From the NCBI GenBank assembly GCA_964612995.1, contig CAZTGE010000134.1:1-11522 (forward strand): a stretch of DNA of 11,522 nt, read 5' to 3'. Positions within the stretch are counted from its first letter, which is position 1; each line of letters begins with the position of its first letter. The notes under the pieces are model-generated. The model made no database searches, was not told where the DNA came from, and worked only from the letters and a program-made list of their open reading frames with translations. Below are positions 1 through 5,234 of this stretch, piece after piece. A program made the translations under genes and the position numbers. Source of the DNA: SLQH01 sp964612995 (lineage in GTDB: Bacteria > Planctomycetota > UBA11346).

Positions 1-29
1 ACTCAGGCCCATCGGGCATGAGTGGTTAC
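1..29. repeat. Palindromic repeat, copy 1 (truncated by window edge)
   Basis: The first 23 bases fold as a hairpin: ACTCAGGCCC, loop ATC, then GGGCATGAGT, pairing at 9 of 10 positions. GGTTAC follows. The right end, CATCGGGC-TGAGTGGTTAC with one variable base, recurs at 1754-1774 (20 of 21 identical), so this is a second copy of the element there. The left arm probably continues outside the window, where GTAACC would be expected by symmetry. It may be a REP-like or MITE-like element, or the end of an insertion sequence; no transposase is visible, so I do not assign a family. Confidence 0.6.
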
Positions 30-94
30 CTCGGCCTTTTTCGGGGCCCCATCGTACGCGCTGGGGTCTGGCGCCGAGTGGTGGGCGAAGCGGG

Positions 95-132
95 TATCGC
101 CGCAGGCGATAGCTGGCCCCAGTGGGGCCAGC
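95..132. terminator. Two abutting perfect hairpins downstream of the encapsulin gene
   Basis: TATCGCC-GCA-GGCGATA (95-111) is followed with no gap by GCTGGCCCC-AGT-GGGGCCAGC (112-132); both stems are perfect. They start about 94 nt past the encapsulin stop on the minus strand, so they are the best candidates for its transcript end. Neither is followed by a clear U-run, so termination would be non-canonical, or they may act as 3' stabilisers. The rest of 1-225 holds no convincing gene. Confidence 0.4.
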
Positions 133-225
133 GGCCCGTGGAGCGCAAGCGCAGCCCCGCAGGCCATCAGGCCGCTCGACCGGGCTGTCTGGCGCTGATC
201 TGGTGTTGTTGTTGTCGCCAGGTGG

Positions 226-1050
226 CTACATCGAGATGGCGACCGCTGCACGTGGTTCGTGACAGAGGAAGGTCAGGCTCTCGGAGAGGAACAAGGTGAC
301 GCTCTGATCGTCATGGCCGCGATAGCCGACGACCAGATCGTTGCCGATGATCGGCTCGAAGTGCTCGCCCTGCTCGCCGACTGCGAGCACCAGTGCAGAC
401 TCGACCGCCGGCGACCAACGGATCTCGCCGCCGAGCACGTCGGCGATCACGTCGCCCATCGGTCGGCCGGAGGGCGCATGCACACCAGAAAGGCAACCCT
501 GCGCCTTGGCGCCGAAGACCAGCGCCCGCGGTCCGGCCATGCCCGCTCGCTTGAGCTGGACCTTGGCCTCGGCGACCGCCGCCAGCAGGCTCTCGGGATC
601 GTTGCCAGCGGTGATCGCCGGATGCTCGCTGCTCGGCTGGATGCCCGGGCAGAGCACCGTGCCACTGTCATCGGTCAGACCGTTGTAGATCAGCCCCTCT
701 TCGAAGGCGTTGCAGGCATAGGTCGCTTCTTCGACCGGCTGCCAATCGGGGTCGCCGGCACCGCGCACGGCGGCGTCGATCTCTTCACGTGCGATCTGGA
801 AGTCGATCTCGATCTCGACCAGTGGCTGGCTGGTCCGGCAACGCCAGCGCACGCCGTGGGCGGCGCCTGAGGCTCCTGTGCGACCGTTGTTGATCGCGGC
901 GGCGTCCGTGCCCAGCGGCCCGGTGATGCCCAAGAGCTGGCGTGCCGACAGGCAGCCGGTGGCCACCCGTTTGATCTCGTCTTCGACCATCGCCCATACG
1001 CTTTGATCGAAGGGAGCGTTGTTCCGAGCGAGCTGCATCGGTGTCATCAT
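226..1050 (-). CDS. enc: Family 1 encapsulin shell protein (HK97 fold)
   Basis: This 274-residue protein has the length and layout of family 1 encapsulins, which assemble into hollow protein shells with the HK97 phage capsid fold and package a cargo enzyme. Recognisable landmarks are the N-terminal helix region LARNNAPFDQSVWAMVEDEI (7-26), the GPLG motif (44-47), the E-loop/P-domain stretch PLVEIEIDF (76-84), EEIDAAVRGAGDPDW (89-103), and the C-terminal signature GNDLVVGYRGHD (236-247) leading to the LFLSESLTF strand (253-261). The protein starts with two Met codons; the first is 9 nt after an AAGGA Shine-Dalgarno sequence, the second 12 nt, so I use the first. Its cargo, EncFtn, is encoded 17 bp upstream on the same strand, so shell and cargo are almost certainly co-transcribed, cargo first. 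The predicted product is a cytoplasmic iron-storing nanocompartment. The family call is secure; shell size (T=1 versus larger) cannot be read from sequence alone. Confidence 0.95.
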   Translation of the reverse strand: MMTPMQLARNNAPFDQSVWAMVEDEIKRVATGCLSARQLLGITGPLGTDAAAINNGRTGASGAAHGVRWRCRTSQPLVEIEIDFQIAREEIDAAVRGAGDPDWQPVEEATYACNAFEEGLIYNGLTDDSGTVLCPGIQPSSEHPAITAGNDPESLLAAVAEAKVQLKRAGMAGPRALVFGAKAQGCLSGVHAPSGRPMGDVIADVLGGEIRWSPAVESALVLAVGEQGEHFEPIIGNDLVVGYRGHDDQSVTLFLSESLTFLCHEPRAAVAISM

Positions 1051-1067
1051 GATCGGTGTCCTTGTCT

Positions 1068-1451
1068 TCAGTCGGAATCAGGGTGTGCGCCGCGGGTACG
1101 GAAGGCGCCGGCCAGGGGCGAGGCAGGCGCGTCACCGGCCTCGTCCGCATCCTCCTCCTCCTCGGCCTCGTGACCCAGCGGGCGTTGGGTGAACAGATAC
1201 TCGCGCAATTCGCGATCGAAGACCCCGTCGGTACGGCGGAGCCACTCGATCAGCATCGCCGCGTGCTCGACCTCCTCGTCACGGTTGTGTTGGAGGATCG
1301 CGCGCAACTCGGCGTTGGCGGTGGTCTGCAATCGCTGCTCGTACCAGTCGACCGCCTCGAGCTCTTCGCCGAGGCTGTTCAGGGCACGGTGGCGGTCGCG
1401 TGCCGCCGGCGACAACTCCGCCGGCGATTCGTGATAATAGCTGTCGGTCAT
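1068..1451 (-). CDS. encFtn: Encapsulated ferritin (EncFtn), ferroxidase cargo of the encapsulin
   Basis: This 127-residue protein is a two-helix encapsulated ferritin, which oxidises Fe(II) at a ferroxidase centre formed between subunits and delivers mineral into the encapsulin lumen. The first helix carries GEELEAVDWYEQR (28-40), the second HNRDEEVEHAAMLIEWLRR (55-73). From what I recall of R. rubrum EncFtn, the ferroxidase ligands are E30, E60 and H63, with W36 and Y37 beside them and E29/E32 as entry-site acids; all are present. An acidic linker (about 95-107, EEEEDADEAGD) leads to a C-terminal segment SPLAGAFRTRG (111-121), which I read as a divergent cargo-loading peptide. Start choice: the ATG has GAGGA 9 nt upstream. 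The encapsulin gene follows after 17 bp with its own Shine-Dalgarno sequence overlapping the gap. The tail GAHPDSD beyond the putative targeting motif is unusual. Confidence 0.95.
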   Translation of the reverse strand: MTDSYYHESPAELSPAARDRHRALNSLGEELEAVDWYEQRLQTTANAELRAILQHNRDEEVEHAAMLIEWLRRTDGVFDRELREYLFTQRPLGHEAEEEEDADEAGDAPASPLAGAFRTRGAHPDSD

Positions 1452-1735
1452 GCTGATCGGTCCTCGTCTCTACTGTCTCTGTGCGCCCGAGCTCAGGTGC
1501 AGTCTATGCCGGCCGCCCGTTCGGGTTCACCTGCGTGTATTACGATCCGGCGGTGCCGACTCCACCGCTTTCTCATTCCGCCCGGCGCTGCTGTCGGCGG
1601 CGTGGTGCCATGCATGGGGCAGACGCCCCACCCAATGCGGCGCAGCCGCGGATTCGCCGCCTTCACACCTGTGAACGCTGTGCACCTGTGTTAAGGACGC
1701 CGATGCATGAGATACAAGAGGCGGCAAAGCAAATC
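1452..1735. promoter_or_regulatory. Divergent control region between encFtn and the BON-domain gene
   Basis: These 284 bp hold no convincing gene and must contain promoters for both directions. Visible elements are CAGGTG (1494-1499) facing CACCTG (1528-1533); CCCGTTCGGG (1516-1525); a hairpin TGGGGC-AGAC-GCCCCA (1615-1630); a hairpin GCGGC-GCA-GCCGC (1637-1649); the perfect palindrome TTCACACCTGTGAA (1662-1675); and CACCTGTG at 1666-1673 repeated at 1683-1690. On the minus strand, TAGACT and TAATAC boxes around 1501-1545 are possible -10 elements for encFtn, but neither has a good -35. I cannot name a regulator from these sites. Confidence 0.45.
1662..1690. promoter_or_regulatory. Candidate operator: palindrome plus CACCTGTG direct repeat
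   Basis: TTCACA-CC-TGTGAA (1662-1675) is a perfect 14-bp palindrome. Its CACCTGTG core recurs 17 bp on (1683-1690), so the two sites are offset by about one and a half helical turns. The half-sites resemble TGTGA-type boxes, but the spacing and order do not match the CRP or FNR consensus. It lies between two divergent operons and could control either or both. Confidence 0.35.
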
Positions 1736-1774
1736 ATAACTACTCACCCAGGCACATCGGGCCTGAGTGGTTAC
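1736..1774. repeat. Palindromic repeat, copy 2
   Basis: The ends are ATAACTACTCA (1736-1746) and TGAGTGGTTAC (1764-1774), inverted copies matching at 9 of 11 positions around a 17-bp centre that itself contains CAGGC/GCCTG. The right half matches copy 1 at 9-29 in the same orientation. It ends 8 bp before the Shine-Dalgarno sequence of the BON-domain gene, so it would lie in that gene's promoter or leader. The encapsulin operon sits exactly between the two copies. Confidence 0.6.
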
Positions 1775-1793
1775 AAATGCAAAAGGAGCGACC

Positions 1794-3320
1794 ATGCCCC
1801 CGCATCAAACCGCGACCTGTCACCGGAGGATACCGCTCACCATCAGCGCCCTGGTCCTGCTCGCAGGCATCGCGGCAGCGCCGGCGGCCGAAGACGGGCT
1901 CAGCGATCCGCAGATGGCCGACGCGGTCGAACGCGTCTTCAGTCGCGACCCGGCGATCAACGCCAGCCGCATCGACGTCGCCGTCAACGAAGGGGTGGTC
2001 TCACTCACCGGCGAGGTCACCAACATCCTGGCCAAGGACCGAGCGACCCACGTCGCCCAAGCGATCCGCGGCGTGCGCAGCGTGAGCAACCGCATCGAAG
2101 TCCAGACCCCGCTGACGCGCAGCGATCATGCCATCCGCGGCGACGTGATCATGTCGCTGGTACGCGATCGGGTGAGCGAGTCCTTCGACATCGGGGTCAC
2201 CGTCGATGACCGCGTGGTCACCCTCACCGGCAGCGTGCAGTCCTGGCAGGAGAGCCGCTTCGCCGAGCGTGCGGCCAAGGAGGTCAAGGGCGTGAGCGCG
2301 GTCGAGAACCGGATCATCATCGACTACGAGACCGAGCGCGACGACGCCGAGATCCGCGACGAGATCGTCAGCCGCTTCCGTTGGGACCCGTTGATCAGCC
2401 GCAACCAGATCGACATCGACGTCGACGACGGCCAGGTGGCATTGAGTGGCGCTGTCACCAGCGACGCCGAGCGATCGCGGGCCTTCTCCAAGGCCTGGGT
2501 CACCGGCGTCAAGGCTGTCGACGACGCCGATCTGGTCGTCACCCCCGGCAGCGAGCGAGCGGTGGTACGGCCATCGAGCCAACCCTACGTCACCGACGCG
2601 AACATCGAACAGGCGGTCGAGGACGCTATGCTCTATGATCCGCGGGTCTACTCCTTCGACATCCGGGTGCAGGCCGATCAGGGCGCGGTGCGGCTGACCG
2701 GCAACGTCGACAGCCTGCGGGCCAAACACGCCGCGGAGCAGCTGGCGGAAGACACCGTCGGGGTGACCACCGTCACCAATCTGGTCAAGGTACGCACGCA
2801 GACCGCCGTGTCCGATGACGAGGCCGAACAGGCGGTCGTGGATGCGCTGGTACGCAACCCCTACACCGAGGCCTACGAGATCGACACCCGGGTCAACAAC
2901 GGCACCGTGACCCTCAGCGGCGAAGTGACAACCTACTTCGAAAAGGCCGAAGCCGAACGGGTGGCCAGCCGCGCCATGGGTGTCCAGGACGTGATCAACG
3001 CGATCCAGGTCGATCAGAGCCAGGAGGCCTACGTCTACGATCCATGGGTCGATCCCTACGACCCCTATGCCCCCTACCTCGATGCCTACGCCCCAGACAC
3101 CCCGCTGCTCAGCGATGCCGAGATCGCCGACGAGATCGAGGGCGAGCTCTACTGGAGCCCCTTCGTCGAAGTCGATCAGATCGACGTCCGCGTGGTCAAC
3201 GGCGTGGCTACGCTCAGCGGAACCGTCGACAGCTGGTCTGAGCGCTCGGCCGCGGTGACCAACGCCTACGAAGGCGGGGCGACACTGGTGGTCAACGATC
3301 TCGCGGTCGCATCCGACTGA
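1794..3320 (+). CDS. Exported protein with six tandem BON domains
   Basis: This 508-residue protein begins with a signal peptide (RR at 11-12, hydrophobic core about 14-29, likely cleavage after APA or APAA near 31-32). Six BON domains follow, at about 36-103, 109-177, 184-250, 266-335, 340-407 and 439-505. Each shows the pattern 'I.V..G.V.L.G.V.....' and a closing 'V..V.N.I.V' strand. BON domains are known from OsmY and secretin-associated proteins and are thought to bind phospholipid surfaces; periplasmic location is inferred. Domains 5 and 6 are joined by a Tyr/Pro/Asp-rich linker (408-438) with the repeated unit YDP/PYDPYAPY. I chose the ATG at 1794 because AAGGAG (1783-1788) sits 5 nt upstream; a GTG at 1767 is in frame but lies inside the repeat. 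The number of BON domains is high, since OsmY has two. The exact function is unknown; envelope-stress protection is a reasonable inference. Confidence 0.92.
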   Translation: MPPHQTATCHRRIPLTISALVLLAGIAAAPAAEDGLSDPQMADAVERVFSRDPAINASRIDVAVNEGVVSLTGEVTNILAKDRATHVAQAIRGVRSVSNRIEVQTPLTRSDHAIRGDVIMSLVRDRVSESFDIGVTVDDRVVTLTGSVQSWQESRFAERAAKEVKGVSAVENRIIIDYETERDDAEIRDEIVSRFRWDPLISRNQIDIDVDDGQVALSGAVTSDAERSRAFSKAWVTGVKAVDDADLVVTPGSERAVVRPSSQPYVTDANIEQAVEDAMLYDPRVYSFDIRVQADQGAVRLTGNVDSLRAKHAAEQLAEDTVGVTTVTNLVKVRTQTAVSDDEAEQAVVDALVRNPYTEAYEIDTRVNNGTVTLSGEVTTYFEKAEAERVASRAMGVQDVINAIQVDQSQEAYVYDPWVDPYDPYAPYLDAYAPDTPLLSDAEIADEIEGELYWSPFVEVDQIDVRVVNGVATLSGTVDSWSERSAAVTNAYEGGATLVVNDLAVASD

Positions 3321-3324
3321 CACC

Positions 3325-3359
3325 GACACGCGGCGCGCAATCACTGCGCGCCGCGTGTC
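3325..3359 (+). terminator. Strong hairpin after the BON-domain gene
   Basis: GACACGCGGCGCGCA (3325-3339), loop ATCAC, then its exact complement TGCGCGCCGCGTGTC (3345-3359): a 15-bp perfect stem starting 5 nt after the stop codon. No U-run follows, so it may act as a terminator, an RNA-end protector, or both. Confidence 0.65.
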
Positions 3360-3370
3360 AGTCCCGGAAG

Positions 3371-3670
3371 GCGCCATGCCCCCCGGAGCATGGCGCTCGC
3401 AGGCTGGCACCTTCGTGGACCCGGTCCCGGGTGAGATTCCCTTCCTTCAGGGGCCCCCGCCGGCCCGGTGGCCGGCTGCGAAGAGCCAGGAACCCGGTCG
3501 CCCCGTCGGGATGGACCTGGATGACTCGCAGGCTGCGAACGTCTTCGCGACCGTGGCCATGTCTGTGCTGGATGGCGTTTGGAGCCCGGCCGGCGGCCAG
3601 GAAGGTATCTGTCACGCGAACCCGGTTTGAAGCCGATCGCGGTTCTCGCCATGCTCCGGCATGCTCCGGC
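3371..3670. other. Structured gene-free region, possible non-coding RNA or small element
   Basis: No reading frame here looks like a protein, although open frames exist on both strands. What is visible: a hairpin GCGCCATGC/GCATGGCGC (3371-3396); CCGGAGCATGGCG (3383-3395) facing its exact reverse complement CGCCATGCTCCGG (3647-3659), a 13-bp inverted repeat enclosing about 250 bp; ACCCGG-TC-CCGGGT (3419-3432); GCCGGCC-CGGT-GGCCGGC (3459-3476); GCGAA-CGTC-TTCGC around 3535-3549; a repeated CTCGCAGGCTG (about 3396 and 3526); and a repeated GCCAGGAA (about 3485 and 3596). The phrase AGCCAGGAACCCGGTC resembles a cobalamin-riboswitch B12 box, but the rest of that aptamer does not fit and no B12 gene follows. 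The strand is undecided. The rest of the gap, 3671-3849, shows only weak hairpins (for example CCGCT/AGCGG at 3805-3820). Confidence 0.35.
3651..3670. repeat. Tandem duplication of a 10-bp unit
   Basis: ATGCTCCGGC occurs twice head to tail, followed by another ATG. The unit is part of the 13-bp inverted repeat described for the surrounding region, so it looks like a local duplication at one end of that element. Confidence 0.75.
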
Positions 3671-3849
3671 ATGACCGCATCCACCGAAGCCATCGGCGCC
3701 GCGCCGCTGCACCGGCGTCCAGCCAATCCACGCTTCGCGGTCCTCCAGTCGAAACGAGGCCGCACACCACCCCAGACACGCCAACCAACAGCTGCGCTCG
3801 TCAACCGCTACATTGAGCGGACCTGCACCCATCATAGATCGACCGGACC

Positions 3850-4983
3850 TCAGGTGTCGCCATCACTGCTCAGCCGGCGGTAGGCGATTACCGTCTCGAC
3901 CCCGCTGGTGCGCGTGGCACCGCCGCGCACCGCGCTGCGATAGAGCTGATGCGCGACCTTGCCCACCTTCTTCACATCGTGGTTCTCGGCCACGCGCTCG
4001 CGCCCGGCCTGCCCCATACGCGCAGCCAGCCCCGGTCGGGTGACCAGCTTGCCCAGGGCCAGGGTCAGGGCATCGGTATCGCCGGGCGGAACCAGCATGC
4101 CGGTCTCCCCATCGACCACCATGCCCTGGATGCTGCCGACTGCAGCCGCGACCACCGCGCACTGGGAACTCATCGCCTTGATCACCGAAATGCTGTGGGT
4201 GTCGCGACGGAAGGGATAGGCGAACACGTCCATTCGCGCCAGGGCGGGTGCGATGTGCGCCCCCGCCTCCTGCAGTTCGATCACCTCGCGCAGCCCCGCG
4301 TCGGCGATCAGGCGCTCCAGGTCATCGTGCCCGGCACCGCTGCCAACGATCAGTCCACGCACGTCATGATCCTGCTCACGCAATGAGGCGAGCGCCTCGA
4401 TCAGCATGACCGCGCCATCACGCTGATCATCGAAGCGGGTCACAGTACCCACGGTCCGCACCCCGGTGCGCGACACCGGACGGGCGAAGCGCTCCATATC
4501 CACTCCGTAGGGCAGCACCACCACCCGATCGCGATCGAGCCCCAGCCGCGCGACCAGATGCGCGCGGAATTCCTCGTTGGGCACGGTGACGTACTCAATG
4601 TACGGCCGGTCGAGGGTCTCGGCATCATCTGGCTCGATCGGGCAATGGACGCTGACCACCAACGGCACGCCGAGCTTGCAGGCCAGATCACCGCCCAACG
4701 GAACCTGTGCGAGCCGGTGGACGTGGATCACATCGGGCTTCCACTCGGTCAGCCGGGCGAGCAGCTTGCGTCCGCGCCCGGCGAGCATGCGCAGGCCCTT
4801 GTCGGCATAGCGCTGGACCGAGAGCCCCTCGTCCTGGCATTCGGACTCCCGCACTCCGCCCGAGGACAGCAGCAGGGCATCATGCTCGTTCTGCACCAAC
4901 CATCGCGCGAGGTTGATTGCGAAGCTCGAAGCGGCCGAGGCATGCAGCGAGCCGATCAGATGCGCGATGCGCAGACCGATCAT
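3850..4983 (-). CDS. GT4-like glycosyltransferase (GT-B fold)
   Basis: This 377-residue protein has the two Rossmann-like halves of a retaining GT-B glycosyltransferase. The acceptor half starts IAHLIGSLHASAASSFAINL (6-25) and includes KPDVIHVHRL (82-91) and VPLVVSVHC (106-114). The donor half has PYGVDMERF (158-166), VGTVTRFDDQRDG (178-190), GLIVGSGAGHDDLERLIADAG (210-230) and DGETGMLVPPGD (291-302). The family's E-x7-E donor-binding motif should lie at 261-269 but reads D261 ... K269 (RDTHSISVIKAM), so the second acid is replaced by lysine. The ATG at 4983 has GAGGAG 5-6 nt upstream and overlaps the yacG stop as ATGA, implying translational coupling; the frame extends further upstream but only through yacG in another frame. 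A role in cell-surface polysaccharide or LPS is plausible; the sugar donor and acceptor cannot be told. Confidence 0.88.
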   Translation of the reverse strand: MIGLRIAHLIGSLHASAASSFAINLARWLVQNEHDALLLSSGGVRESECQDEGLSVQRYADKGLRMLAGRGRKLLARLTEWKPDVIHVHRLAQVPLGGDLACKLGVPLVVSVHCPIEPDDAETLDRPYIEYVTVPNEEFRAHLVARLGLDRDRVVVLPYGVDMERFARPVSRTGVRTVGTVTRFDDQRDGAVMLIEALASLREQDHDVRGLIVGSGAGHDDLERLIADAGLREVIELQEAGAHIAPALARMDVFAYPFRRDTHSISVIKAMSSQCAVVAAAVGSIQGMVVDGETGMLVPPGDTDALTLALGKLVTRPGLAARMGQAGRERVAENHDVKKVGKVAHQLYRSAVRGGATRTSGVETVIAYRRLSSDGDT

Positions 4984-5189
4984 CGTGGCTCCTCTCCGTG
5001 CGACTCGCCCTGATCGTCGTCCGAGGTGCGGTCGTCGCCGGCAGCGGCGACACGGTAGCGTTCGTCCACCCAGGCCCCCAGGTCGAGCCGGCGACACCGT
5101 TCACTGCAGAAGGGTCGGCTCGGCGGCGCCGCATCGCCGCCGAGGAGCACCGGCTGCCCGCATGTGGGGCAGGGGACCGTTGAAGCCAT
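4980..5189 (-). CDS. yacG: Zinc-binding protein YacG (DNA gyrase inhibitor family)
   Basis: This 69-residue protein is a typical YacG: CPTCG (C7, C10) and RPFCSERCRRLDLGAWVDERYRVA with C28 and C32 form a four-cysteine zinc site, followed by an acidic, disordered tail. E. coli YacG (65 residues) binds gyrase subunit B and inhibits its activity. The usual neighbours I know for yacG are coaE and type IV pilus genes; here it heads an operon with a glycosyltransferase, whose start codon overlaps its stop (ATGA). The only GA-rich Shine-Dalgarno candidate, GGAGAGG, is about 14 nt upstream of the ATG, farther than usual. The start is supported by similarity of the N-terminus to E. coli YacG. Confidence 0.95.
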   Translation of the reverse strand: MASTVPCPTCGQPVLLGGDAAPPSRPFCSERCRRLDLGAWVDERYRVAAAGDDRTSDDDQGESHGEEPR

Positions 5190-5234
5190 TGTTGCATTCT
5201 AGGCCTCTCCAGCCCTTGGCAAGACGGCGCCGAA
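5190..5234. promoter_or_regulatory. Very short divergent promoter region, yacG / dacB
   Basis: Only 45 bp separate the two start codons. On the minus strand TTGCCA (5217-5222) and TAGAAT (5196-5201) each match the sigma-70 consensus at 5 of 6 positions, but with a short 15-bp spacer. The predicted start would fall at or next to the yacG ATG, implying a leaderless or nearly leaderless message. On the plus strand TTGGCA (5216-5221) overlaps the same site as a possible -35, without a good -10. No clear Shine-Dalgarno sequence precedes dacB. Confidence 0.3.

Noticed and set aside
1..225. Small open frames left of the encapsulin gene
   Set aside because: They are short, have no ribosome-binding site or recognisable motif, and run through the hairpins at 95-132.
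1767..1793. GTG start for the BON-domain protein
   Set aside because: It sits inside the palindromic repeat with no ribosome-binding site; the ATG at 1794 has AAGGAG at ideal spacing directly before a signal peptide.
2001..3410. 469-codon minus-strand frame opposite the BON-domain gene
   Set aside because: It is the complement of the repeated BON codons (many D, H, G and V residues) with no domain of its own, and the sense frame has a signal peptide, Shine-Dalgarno sequence and clear domains.
3440..3505. Cobalamin riboswitch on the plus strand
   Set aside because: GGGTGAGATTCCC, CCCCCGC and AGCCAGGAACCCGGTC resemble aptamer pieces, but the spacing between them is too short, other core boxes are missing, and no plus-strand gene follows.
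3341..3883. Open frames on both strands across the gene-free gap after the BON-domain gene
   Set aside because: They overlap in several frames, are rich in Arg, Pro and Ser, lack a good ribosome-binding site and match no family I recognise; palindromes explain the region better.
4984..5097. N-terminal extension of the glycosyltransferase
   Set aside because: The in-frame extension is Arg-rich, lies inside yacG in another frame, and lacks a ribosome-binding site; the ATG at 4983 has GAGGAG and starts the family's first beta strand.
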